In this document: in pieces, positions 56,552 through 64,000 of the stretch | How positions within the stretch are numbered: the stretch's first letter is position 1 | Layout: every line of letters begins with the position of its first letter | From: Planctomycetota bacterium | GTDB lineage: Bacteria; Planctomycetota; Planctomycetia; Gemmatales; Gemmataceae | Assembly (NCBI GenBank): GCA_016195405.1 | Contig: JACPZP010000020.1 | Span: 54,265 to 118,264 of the forward strand | DNA length: 64,000 nucleotides | Direction: 5' to 3' | Program-made: the position numbers and the translations under genes | The notes under the pieces: model-generated | What the model saw: the letters and a program-made list of their open reading frames with translations, nothing else | Database searches by the model: none | What the model was told of the DNA's origin: nothing

Positions 56552-58171
56552 CTAAAGTTGCCCCGCCTGCTTCACCTGCTGGCCAAATGTGGTGATCCCC
56601 CATTGGACCAGGAAGAAACCGCCAACCAACACGCCGGCGATGATGGCCAGCCAGAGAAGCAAGAACACGAAATTTCCCGTCTTCAGATAGATGTTCTCAA
56701 TGAATTTCCAGCGCTGACGTGTCTTTTCCTGTTCCTCGAGCTTGCCGTAAATCGACTTGAACTTATCGGTCTTCTTTTCCGCCTTCTCCCGCGTGATGGC
56801 GCCTTGGATGATGTGCTGGAACTCGACGAAGGTTCCCAACGCGCGATAACCGCCTTTGGCGGTGCGGCTCACCTGAGCCTGGGCGTCGAGGGCGCCTGCT
56901 TTCAATAGCGCGGCAAGCTGCTCTTTACGCACTTTTTTAGTCTTGAGCTTGCCGCCGGGCTCCTTAAGGGACCAGTAGTAGAACTCATCGGCGACCGGGC
57001 TCTGGCCCGCGTCGGTCAACTTCGCCGCGGGCCCCTGCGTGGCGCCGCCGGACGGGGTGTGCGTTTTCGCGGCCTTGCCGGTGAATGACTTAGGCGCGCC
57101 TGCGCCGTCGGCGCCTTCGAAAAAGCTCAAGTGGTCATTGGCCAACTCGAGGTTCTCCAACTCGGCGATGATCTCGGCACAAGTTTGGTAACGCAGCTCG
57201 GGCTTCTTCGCCATCATCTTCTCGCAAATGAGGTCGAGGCGCTCCGGAATCTCCATGTTCAACGCGCGGATGGGAGTGAACTTGCCCTTCTCTTTCGCCT
57301 CGATCAGCTCGACAAGGGTTTCACCCTTGAACGGCGGCTGGCCCGTGAGGAAAACGTAGAGCATGCAGCCTAAAGCGTAAATATCGACTTTGCCGTCGAC
57401 GTGCTTGGCGTCGCGGGCCTGCTCCGGCGCCATATAGATGGGCGTGCCGGCGCCGGTGCCGGTCTTGGTCAGCGACATGTCGTCGTCGGTGGCCTTGGCC
57501 AGACCGAGATCGGCAACCTTCACCACGCCCTTCTTCGTCAAGAGAATGTTGTCCGGCTTGATGTCGCGGTGGACCATGTTCAGCTCGTGGGCATGCTGAA
57601 GGGCGGCCGCCGTGGCGAGAATAATGTGCAGGCTGTCGCCGATCGAGAATTTGCCGAGCTTTTTGAGCCAGGTTTCAACGCTGCCGCCCTCGACGTACTC
57701 CATGGTAAGGAAGTGAAAACCCAACGCCTCGCCCGCGTCGTAGCAGCGGAGGATATTGGGATGATCGAGCTTGGCCATGACCTTCGCTTCGCGCTTGAAA
57801 CGCTGCACGAATGCCGGCTTGGAAGCTAATTCCTTGGACAACACTTTGATGGCGAATTCCTTGTCGAGACTTGCCTTGAGCGCTTTGTACACCGCTCCCA
57901 TGCCGCCTTGGCCGAGCTTCTTCTGCAGCTTGTAGTCGCCCAGCATGGTCGCTTTGACTTTGTCGTCCGAAGCGGGCTCGGCTTCACCCTTGGCGGGCGT
58001 CTTTGCCGGGGACTCGGCAGCCTTGGCAGCGCCGGCCACTTTCATGCTGAAGTCGGTGGTCTGCTCGCTGGCCACCGCCGCGGTGTTCTTGTCGGCACTC
58101 TTGGCGGAATCGTTAGCATCGGTCTTTTTTCCCGCGGCTTTCACCGTGGTCGGGATGGTGTCCTGCGGCAT
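56552..58171 (-). CDS. Ser/Thr protein kinase with C-terminal membrane anchor
   Basis: This 539-residue kinase has a low-complexity N-terminus (about 1-75), then the kinase domain: LGQGGMGAVYKALKASLDKE, AIKVLSKELA (catalytic Lys), MVHRDIKPDNIL, VADLGLAKATDD (DLG in place of DFG), TPIYMAPEQARD and ALGCMLYVFLTGQPPF. A linker follows, then a domain near 430-480 (FYYWSLKEPGGKLKTKKVRK), which is GYF-like, and one membrane helix at the C-terminus (FVFLLLWLAIIAGVLVGGFF). I chose the ATG at 58171. The kinase faces the cytoplasm and its signal is unknown. The neighbour across the divergent gap is a large membrane protein. Confidence 0.9.
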   Translation of the reverse strand: MPQDTIPTTVKAAGKKTDANDSAKSADKNTAAVASEQTTDFSMKVAGAAKAAESPAKTPAKGEAEPASDDKVKATMLGDYKLQKKLGQGGMGAVYKALKASLDKEFAIKVLSKELASKPAFVQRFKREAKVMAKLDHPNILRCYDAGEALGFHFLTMEYVEGGSVETWLKKLGKFSIGDSLHIILATAAALQHAHELNMVHRDIKPDNILLTKKGVVKVADLGLAKATDDDMSLTKTGTGAGTPIYMAPEQARDAKHVDGKVDIYALGCMLYVFLTGQPPFKGETLVELIEAKEKGKFTPIRALNMEIPERLDLICEKMMAKKPELRYQTCAEIIAELENLELANDHLSFFEGADGAGAPKSFTGKAAKTHTPSGGATQGPAAKLTDAGQSPVADEFYYWSLKEPGGKLKTKKVRKEQLAALLKAGALDAQAQVSRTAKGGYRALGTFVEFQHIIQGAITREKAEKKTDKFKSIYGKLEEQEKTRQRWKFIENIYLKTGNFVFLLLWLAIIAGVLVGGFFLVQWGITTFGQQVKQAGQL

Positions 58172-58506
58172 GTTGAGGTCTCCAACATCATAAGAGCCGA
58201 ACGATGGAAATGATCGAAACGAATTCGAGTAATGCATGCATTCGGTAGCGCATCCCCGCCCCCGAGTTCGCTCAGGGAAAAATAGACAAGCTGGGGAGAG
58301 AATACCACCCATTATCCCCGCGCCGCCGGGCGGGTGCAAGCAATTTCACGGACAAGGCGCATTTCCGAAGACAGCATTTCATGGGGAGCTTTTCCAAGCG
58401 TGATGATTGCAAAGCATTTTAGGAGGAATATAATGCCCCTTCATAAATGACACCTATCGCCGGCCCGTTGTAACGTCGGCATTCGCTTTGCCTTAAGGAG
58501 CTTTGC
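58172..58506. other. 335-bp divergent intergenic region
   Basis: It holds the promoter of the 702-residue gene (given separately) and the minus-strand promoter of the kinase, which I cannot locate. No small gene or repeat is seen. The GC content drops near 58400-58440. Confidence 0.5.
58407..58434 (+). promoter_or_regulatory. promoter of the 702-aa membrane protein gene
   Basis: TTGCAA (58407-58412) and a perfect TATAAT (58429-58434) are separated by 16 bp. Transcription would start about 65 bp before the ATG at 58507. A strong ribosome site AAGGAG lies six bases upstream of the start. Confidence 0.6.
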
Positions 58507-60615
58507 ATGGCTGAGGACCATCTCGGGCAGCGGAAGGAAACCAGGGCCCCGTGGACCAAAATCTTCACCGGCTTCAAGGTCGCCCTCGATCCCAAGAAGC
58601 TGCTCTTGGCCGCCGCGGGAATCCTGGCGATGGCCGTCGGCTGGCACGCCCTCGCTTGGGCTTTCTACGGCGCGCGGACCATGCCGCAACCGAGCGATAC
58701 GGCGTATGGGATCAGTTCCAAGCCCGATAAGACAGGCGTTGACGACATAGCCCAAAAGGAGGCATGGACCCGATTCAAGCGCGACCGACAGCGTTGGAAT
58801 TTGCTGCACCAGATGGCCGGGACTCAGGCTAGCGACCCAAATGACAAGCACGCGGTCACCGACGCGGCGGACCTCGCTAAGACTCTGGAGGAGTATCGAG
58901 TTCTAAGTGACATTAGTGAAAAGCTTCGTCGTCTCAAGCAGGTTGTGAAGCTCGAGAGAACCGACGAGGGCCTTCGCCTCAATGTTGACGGCGCGAAGTA
59001 TTCGGTCACCCTTGAGGCGGGAACGGGCGAAAAGCTCAAGGGTGATTTCCATCTTGCGGACTTGGTGCCTCTCGGCGACCGCGTTCTTCTCGTCGGCGTT
59101 CCGCTCCAGATATCCAACGACAAACTCAAGGAGTTGATCGCCCTCCGTGAAGGGGCGTTGACCCATGCTCAAATTCGCCAGGAGATCGAGGCACGCGTTG
59201 CGGACAAGAAAGTAGCGTTAGGCCTCGCCGAAAGAGCCCTTGGCCTCGATAAGGTCAAGCCGGCTGGCGCCCTTCGCACGATGCCGTGGAACGAGTATCG
59301 CGGCCCCAACCCGTACCTCCTGGTAACCGGCAACATCAAGCAGAATGACCCTAACGAAACCCGCAATGTCCCCTGGGCACGCGGCCAGTTCTTAGGTTGG
59401 CTCATCAGCGACCAGCTTCCCGTCCTCGTCGAACCGCTTGTCAAGTTCCTCTCTCCCATCCTGTACATGTTCGATCCCGGCGCCGGCGGCTGGAATCGCA
59501 TCTACCTCATTCTCGTCATTCTGTGGACGCTGCTCGTGTGGGCCTATTTCGGCGGCGCCATCACGCGCATGGCCGCGGTGCAGATCGCTCGCAACGAAAA
59601 GATCAGCATGCGCGAGGCGCTCTCATTCGCCAGGGCGCGCTGCCAGTCGTTCTTCTCCGCGCCCTTGTTTCCGCTCGTTTTCCTTGGAATTCTCACGCTC
59701 ATCCTTATCGTCTTCGGCCTTTTCAGCGGGTTGATCCCCATTTTCGGCGACATCGTTATCGCCGGATTGCTTTGGCCAATCGTGCTCATCCTGGGCCTCG
59801 TGATGGCGGTCGTTCTCGTCGGCCTGATCGGTTGGCCACTCATGAACCCGACCATCAGCGCCGAGGGCAGCGATAGCTTCGACGCCTTGAGCCGCTCGTA
59901 CAGCTATGTTTACCAAGCCCCGTGGCACTACATCGGCTACTCGCTCCTGGCCATGCTCTACGGGGCGGCCCTGGTTTTCTTCGTCGGCTTCATGGGCTCG
60001 CTCATCGTCTACATGGGGCAATGGGCCGTCGGTGAAGCGCCCTTCCTCTCCAGCAGCGACCCGGCCAAGGACCGCGAACCGACCTACCTGTTCGTAGACG
60101 CTCCCATCTCGTTCGGTTGGCGCGATCTCCTTTTGCACAGCAGCCCATTCGCGGAAGCGGAGGAAACGATCACGCCCGGCGGACTGCGAACGGTCACGTA
60201 CCACATGAGCAAGGACTACATCGACAGCATGAAGTGGTACAACTACGTCGGCGCCTTCCTCGTCAACATTTGGATCTTCCTCTTGTTCATGCTCGTCGTC
60301 GGCTTCGGCTACAGCTACTTCTGGTCGGCAAGCACCATCATTTACTTGCTCATGCGCCGTCACGTGGACGACACCGAGATGGATGAGGTTCACCTCGAAG
60401 AAGAGGAGTTGGAGGAGCCGTTTGGCAAAGACACAATGACGCCGGCAACGGTTACGCCCGCAACGATGACGCCGGCAACGCAACCCGGCGCGACTCCTGA
60501 CGGCGTGACCATGGTGGAGCCGCCGACCTTGCGAGCCGCGACGTCTCCGTCTGAGCCTGCCGCGCCGCCCACAGGGAACCCGGAAGGAAACCCGCCCTCG
60601 CCCGGAAGTCCGTGA
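58507..60615 (+). CDS. large conserved membrane protein, unknown function
   Basis: This 702-residue protein has one membrane helix near the start (KKLLLAAAGILAMAVGWHAL), a soluble part of about 250 residues with a helical and a beta segment (LNVDGAKYSVTLEAG), and five or so membrane helices between about 310 and 615 (IYLILVILWTLLVWAYFGGA and VGAFLVNIWIFLLFMLVVGF among them). The C-terminal 90 residues are acidic and then proline/threonine-rich (TMTPATVTPATMTPATQPG). It resembles planctomycete proteins of unknown role. It may be co-transcribed with the isomerase-like gene 39 bp downstream. Confidence 0.75.
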   Translation: MAEDHLGQRKETRAPWTKIFTGFKVALDPKKLLLAAAGILAMAVGWHALAWAFYGARTMPQPSDTAYGISSKPDKTGVDDIAQKEAWTRFKRDRQRWNLLHQMAGTQASDPNDKHAVTDAADLAKTLEEYRVLSDISEKLRRLKQVVKLERTDEGLRLNVDGAKYSVTLEAGTGEKLKGDFHLADLVPLGDRVLLVGVPLQISNDKLKELIALREGALTHAQIRQEIEARVADKKVALGLAERALGLDKVKPAGALRTMPWNEYRGPNPYLLVTGNIKQNDPNETRNVPWARGQFLGWLISDQLPVLVEPLVKFLSPILYMFDPGAGGWNRIYLILVILWTLLVWAYFGGAITRMAAVQIARNEKISMREALSFARARCQSFFSAPLFPLVFLGILTLILIVFGLFSGLIPIFGDIVIAGLLWPIVLILGLVMAVVLVGLIGWPLMNPTISAEGSDSFDALSRSYSYVYQAPWHYIGYSLLAMLYGAALVFFVGFMGSLIVYMGQWAVGEAPFLSSSDPAKDREPTYLFVDAPISFGWRDLLLHSSPFAEAEETITPGGLRTVTYHMSKDYIDSMKWYNYVGAFLVNIWIFLLFMLVVGFGYSYFWSASTIIYLLMRRHVDDTEMDEVHLEEEELEEPFGKDTMTPATVTPATMTPATQPGATPDGVTMVEPPTLRAATSPSEPAAPPTGNPEGNPPSPGSP

Positions 60616-60654
60616 CCGGGAAGCCCTTGACCTCCAGAGGAGGGATTGAACGAA

Positions 60655-61626
60655 ATGCCAAGGCCGGTGCTTCTCTTCAGCGGTCAATGGACTGATCTTC
60701 CCCTGGAGCAGCTAGCCCAGAAAGCGGGCGAATGGGGTTATCAAGGGTTTGAGTTGTGCTGTTGGGGCGATCATTTCGAAGTGCAGCGCGCCCTCAGCGA
60801 GGGCGATTATTGTCAGAAGAAGCTCGAACTTCTTGCCCGGCACGACTTGCAATTGGCGGTCCTCAGCAACCATCGCGTCGGCCAGGCGGTGAGCGACCGC
60901 ATCGAACCGCGCCACCAACGGATTCTACCCGATTATGTTTGGGGCGATGGCGATCCGCGCGGCGTCCAGGAACGCGCCTCCGAGGAAATGACCGCGACCG
61001 TGCGCGCCGCCCAAAAGCTCGGCGTCGGCGTTGTGACCGGGTTCTGCGGTTCGCCATTGTGGGCCGGCGTGCAGGGTTATCCGCAGAGCAATCCGCAGGA
61101 GGTGACCGAAGGATTCAAGCAATTCGCCGGGCAATGGCAGCCGATTCTCGACGTCTGCCAAGATGCCGGCGTTCGCTACGCTCTGGAAGTTCATCCCGGC
61201 CAGGTCGCATTCGATCTATACAGCGCGGAGTTGGCGCTGGATGCGCTCGATGGCCGCGAGGAGTTTGGATTTCTGTTTGATCCCAGTCATCTACATTGGC
61301 AGGGCGTCGACCCGGTCGAGTTTCTGCGCCGCTTTCCCGATCGCATCTTCCACGTGCACATCAAGGACATCATGCTGACGCTCAATGGCCGGGGCGGCGT
61401 TTTGTGCTCGTACCTGCCCTACGGAGATCCGAGGCGCGGGTGGGAATTTCGCTCGCCGGGACGCGGCGGCGTCGACTGGGAGGGGATCATCCGGGCGCTC
61501 AACGCCATCGGCTACCAAGGTCCGCTGACCGTCGAATGGAGCGACCCGGGGATGGATCGCGAGTTCGGCGCGGAAGAAGCGTGCAACTTCGTCAAGCGGC
61601 TGGATTTCGCCGCAGCAGTCAGTTAA
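60655..61626 (+). CDS. sugar phosphate isomerase/epimerase
   Basis: This 323-residue TIM-barrel enzyme of the AP-endonuclease 2/xylose isomerase-like family has no signal peptide, unlike the paralogue at 46983. Metal-ligand segments include [56 protein letters not shown] and [13 protein letters not shown] chose the ATG at 60655 with GGAGGG ten bases upstream. The substrate is unknown; such enzymes often work in the same pathway as Gfo/Idh/MocA oxidoreductases, and one is encoded at the end of the window. Confidence 0.88.
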   Translation: MPRPVLLFSGQWTDLPLEQLAQKAGEWGYQGFELCCWGDHFEVQRALSEGDYCQKKLELLARHDLQLAVLSNHRVGQAVSDRIEPRHQRILPDYVWGDGDPRGVQERASEEMTATVRAAQKLGVGVVTGFCGSPLWAGVQGYPQSNPQEVTEGFKQFAGQWQPILDVCQDAGVRYALEVHPGQVAFDLYSAELALDALDGREEFGFLFDPSHLHWQGVDPVEFLRRFPDRIFHVHIKDIMLTLNGRGGVLCSYLPYGDPRRGWEFRSPGRGGVDWEGIIRALNAIGYQGPLTVEWSDPGMDREFGAEEACNFVKRLDFAAAVS

Positions 61627-61736
61627 TTTTCATTTATTCGAGAGACAGAGGCTACTCGTGAAACGAATGTTTCATTCATGCAACGAATCCTGCCTCTCGC
61701 AAGGGGGGATACGAACTGAAAAGCTCGCGCGCTTTG

Positions 61737-62219
61737 CTACGCGCGGCAAAGACAAGCGGCGAACCGGCAGCGTCGCGGCTTTTCCAGCGTTTCAAAGTCG
61801 CGGCAACGCATCTTGATCGCCAGGGCGTGCATTTGCGACTCAAAAGCGATGATGGTTTCCGGATCCAACCCATCTTCGAGTATTGTCGGAATGCCATAAA
61901 GACTGCCGAAGGGCGCCAAGGCGCCGCGCTCACAATCGCCGAACAACCGCGACAGTTCGCTTTCCGAAGCCAGGCGGACAGCCGCACCGAGGCAGCGGGC
62001 AATCGCGCTGAAGTCGATTTGATCCGTCGCCGGCAGGACCGCCAGCACGAACTTTCCATCACAAACGAGCAATCCATCACAAACGAGCAGAACGCTTTTC
62101 ACCACCTGCCGGCCAGGGATGTGCAGGAACCGCGCTCGTTTTTGAGCGGTGAAAGCCGGCGGATGTACGACGGTTTCGAAGACGACGTGCTGGTCGGTGA
62201 GAAATTGCGAGACACGCAT
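61737..62219 (-). CDS. YbaK/ProX-like aminoacyl-tRNA deacylase
   Basis: This 160-residue protein is a single YbaK-type editing domain. Features are VHPPAFTAQKRARFLHIPGR with the Lys that follows, KSVLLVCDG, KFVLAVLPATDQIDFSAIAR and GALAPFGSLYGIPTILEDGL. The family hydrolyses misacylated tRNA (Cys-tRNAPro, Ala-tRNAPro). A six-residue duplication (VCDGLL) interrupts the strand after KSVLL and may affect activity. I chose the ATG at 62219 (MRVSQFLTDQHV); the upstream ATG would add nine residues. It is a lone gene. Confidence 0.85.
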   Translation of the reverse strand: MRVSQFLTDQHVVFETVVHPPAFTAQKRARFLHIPGRQVVKSVLLVCDGLLVCDGKFVLAVLPATDQIDFSAIARCLGAAVRLASESELSRLFGDCERGALAPFGSLYGIPTILEDGLDPETIIAFESQMHALAIKMRCRDFETLEKPRRCRFAACLCRA

Positions 62220-62394
62220 GTTTGGTTCCGGGGAGGCAAGTTCCACAGAGCGTGGGGTCGCGTGCTGGTGGCCCCAGAACCAATCTAACCCCGCAGAAGC
62301 GGATTTCTTCAGCGATCTTGCGCGGTTTGCCCCATTTGACCCAAAAGCATGCTACATGTGCAGGCGGTAGCAGTTTTTCCGGCGCGCCATGTGG

Positions 62395-63123
62395 CTATCG
62401 AATCCTTTCATCCTTTGGGTTGTCGCCTGGCGGCCGTTCCCAGCCTTCGTCCTCCTCATACTCGGCGACACGTGGACGTCTTTCTTGCTCCATCAGGCCG
62501 GCGTCCAGGGCGGGATGACCTCTCATGGCAAAAGCTGCCCGCACGTGAGGCCGAGTCAACAAGATCAAGATAATGCCGATGTAGATGATCACCAGTACGT
62601 AAAGAATGGCCGCTCCCACCGTGGCTATGGTCATTACCAGCTCCAGGGCTTGCTGCACCTGCGCTGGGGGCGGGCCCGCGGCACCGGGTGGCGCGGCGGC
62701 AGCTATTGCTCCTTGCATGGCGTTGTTCGTTGCCGGCATCACAATAGCGATTAGATAGCACGCTTGCAAAGCAGTGGTCACAATGGCGATGATGCCAAAC
62801 ACAAGCACGACGGTGCGTGCCCATGGTTGCATGCTCAAAAGGCCGATGCCGCCGACCAATAACATCACGGACTCCACGAGGCCGACGACAGTGCCGCCAA
62901 CTTGGACCGCACGGTAGCCGGGAATGTCTCTCTCCAAGTTGTCTTGCATTTCCTTTTGAATCTTGGCCTGCTGCGGATCATTGCCAGCAAACATATTCGC
63001 GCCCATGGCGCCTTGTGCAGCCTGGCCGATTGCGCCGCAAAGGCCGCAAAGGGTAAACAGACTGCCATAAATGATGGCTAGGACCGCCGCAGCGGTGACA
63101 ACGCCCGGACGTTTTGGTGGCAT
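62395..63123 (-). CDS. four-helix membrane protein, unknown function
   Basis: This 242-residue protein has four membrane helices: VVTAAAVLAIIYGSLFTLCG, TVVGLVESVMLLVGGIGLLS, TVVLVFGIIAIVTTALQACY and ILYVLVIIYIGIILILLTRP, with a soluble acidic C-terminus (EYEEDEGWERPPGD). The Ala/Pro-rich loop between helices 3 and 4 is flexible. Such proteins are common in planctomycetes and their role is unknown. It lies 38 bp downstream of the oxidoreductase gene on the same strand. Confidence 0.75.
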   Translation of the reverse strand: MPPKRPGVVTAAAVLAIIYGSLFTLCGLCGAIGQAAQGAMGANMFAGNDPQQAKIQKEMQDNLERDIPGYRAVQVGGTVVGLVESVMLLVGGIGLLSMQPWARTVVLVFGIIAIVTTALQACYLIAIVMPATNNAMQGAIAAAAPPGAAGPPPAQVQQALELVMTIATVGAAILYVLVIIYIGIILILLTRPHVRAAFAMRGHPALDAGLMEQERRPRVAEYEEDEGWERPPGDNPKDERIR

Positions 63124-63161
63124 CTTTTAACCTCGATGTAATGCCATTGGGTTGGGACAGG

Positions 63162-64000
63162 TTATTTTGGCCACACCGCCACGCCATTGCCGCGAAACGC
63201 TTGGTTACCTAGGTGCGCCGCAGACGCGGCGCTGACCCCGGCGGCGATTGGGGCGCTGGGCTGGCGATTGTTGCGAACGGCGTCGATCCAATTCGTGAGG
63301 TGCAGCAATTCGCCGTCGGGCTGATCGTAGAAATCTCGCCCACGCGGACCCTTGCCGAGAATCACCTCTTCCGGCTTCCCTTTGCTGCGCGGCTCGGGCG
63401 TCAGCTCAAATCGGCCGCGATCGATGTATAGCGTCGCTTCGGTGCCCATGAAGGTAATCATGGCGCCGCGATGAGCGTTGCAGAAGGTGCCTTCGAAGTA
63501 GACTTGAATATCGCCCGGATAAGTGAGCAGCGTCTGGATAGTGTCAGGCGTTTGCCAAATGCCGCGGCTCGTGTAATTGCCGCCGATCGTGACGGCCTTT
63601 TCGGGATGATCGAGATTCAACAGCCAATGCGCGACGTCGATCCAGTGAACCATGAGGTCGGTGAGGATGCCGTTGCCGAAATCCCAGAACCAGCGCCAGT
63701 TTCGGAAGCGGTACTCATCGAACTCCTGCTTGGGGGCGTTGCCGAGGAAGGCCTTCCAGTCGAGCAGCTTGGGATCGACGTTTTGCGGCCCGCGGCGGAC
63801 GCGGTCGCTGTTGCGGTTCCAGGTCAGATGGACCTTGTGAACCGTGCCCAGCCGGCCGCCCTGCACCAACTCGCGCGCCCGGATGATGTGGGTCATGCTG
63901 CGCTGCTGCGTGCCGACCTGCACGATGCGGCGATGCTTGGTGAGCGCGTCGAGAATCACCTTGTTCTCGGCCAACGAATGGGTGAGCGGCTTTTCGACAT
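63162..64000 (-). CDS. Gfo/Idh/MocA family oxidoreductase (partial, 5' end outside window)
   Basis: At least 279 residues of the C-terminal part are present, and the frame stays open to the window edge, where it reads VEKPLTHSLAENKVIL. VEKPL is the conserved end of the cofactor-binding Rossmann domain, and the catalytic region that follows includes WNRNSDRVRRGPQNVDP, the active-site HWIDVAHWLL and the C-terminal GELLHLTNWIDAVRNNRQPS. These enzymes oxidise or reduce sugars and related compounds with NAD(P). Members of this group in planctomycetes often have a Tat signal, which would lie outside the window. Confidence 0.9.
   Translation of the reverse strand, partial: VEKPLTHSLAENKVILDALTKHRRIVQVGTQQRSMTHIIRARELVQGGRLGTVHKVHLTWNRNSDRVRRGPQNVDPKLLDWKAFLGNAPKQEFDEYRFRNWRWFWDFGNGILTDLMVHWIDVAHWLLNLDHPEKAVTIGGNYTSRGIWQTPDTIQTLLTYPGDIQVYFEGTFCNAHRGAMITFMGTEATLYIDRGRFELTPEPRSKGKPEEVILGKGPRGRDFYDQPDGELLHLTNWIDAVRNNRQPSAPIAAGVSAASAAHLGNQAFRGNGVAVWPK

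Noticed and set aside
1..64000. CRISPR array
   Set aside because: The only tandem repeats are 12-18 bp coding or UTR repeats with no unique spacers between units.

Overview
The window is a 64-kb stretch of GC-rich bacterial chromosome that is most likely from a planctomycete of the Gemmata type. The evidence is the mix of gene families: two Ser/Thr protein kinases (one fused to a WD40 propeller), free-standing WD40 proteins, two GYF-domain membrane proteins, an H4MPT-pathway formyltransferase (Ftr), an Flp pilin, a highly cysteine-rich secreted protein, a retropepsin-like protein, Tat-exported sugar-isomerase-like enzymes and a Gfo/Idh/MocA oxidoreductase. Genes lie in short operons on both strands with housekeeping genes (rplU, nadE, Trm112, an mrp-like gene, two tRNAs) scattered among them. 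I see no prophage, CRISPR array, rRNA or plasmid origin.

Layout. 1-10.3 kb: end of a BNR/sialidase-like gene, then a tripartite RND efflux operon (TolC-like protein, lipoprotein adaptor, permease; minus strand). A REP-associated tyrosine transposase (RAYT) with four REP hairpins sits between adaptor and permease. Facing this operon is a PepSY-like protein, response regulator and histidine kinase operon. 10.4-13.7 kb: membrane proteins, two of them a translationally coupled pair. 13.7-17.6 kb: a tight four-gene operon, Ftr, FAD oxidoreductase, radical SAM protein and degenerate metallophosphoesterase. 17.6-20.5 kb: a small mobile-element relic, a WD40 pseudogene, an MBL hydrolase, a lipase and tRNA-Met. 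20.5-26.3 kb: a SNF2 helicase with a zinc-finger partner, two tandem RlaP-type nucleotidyltransferases, an HNH protein and a fragment of a polynucleotide kinase-phosphatase. 26.3-34.6 kb: a glutamate-cysteine ligase-like enzyme, tRNA-Asp, two GYF proteins, a cupin, an SDR, a peptide transporter, a retropepsin-like pair and an RlmI-like methyltransferase. 34.7-46 kb: an exported phosphoesterase, an Rrf2 regulator, a TPR protein, WD40 and DUF4058 proteins, a DUF971/Mrp pair and the 1167-residue kinase-WD40 protein. 46-64 kb: a Tat isomerase and small genes, rplU, nadE, a zinc-ribbon membrane protein, Trm112, a repeat lipoprotein, the Flp pilin, the cysteine-rich protein, the second kinase, a 702-residue membrane protein, a second isomerase, a YbaK-like deacylase and a truncated oxidoreductase.

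Functional links that the layout supports: the efflux operon is probably controlled by the divergent PepSY/two-component operon, whose promoter carries a CTTAAT/CTTAAG direct repeat with a 10-bp period. DUF971 and Mrp are adjacent, and the Mrp lacks its usual CxxC, so the cysteines may be supplied in trans. The two RlaP genes and the kinase-phosphatase remnant look like a decayed RNA-repair locus. The Ftr operon joins a C1-transfer enzyme to three redox or radical genes of unknown purpose and is the best candidate here for an undescribed pathway.

Small dispersed repeats are a second theme. At least five families of hairpin or inverted repeats lie between genes, and one lies in frame inside the RND permease. 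Several share a GTAG head followed by a short stem and a four-base loop, the architecture that RAYT transposases recognise, and two copies differ by compensating changes on both sides of the stem.
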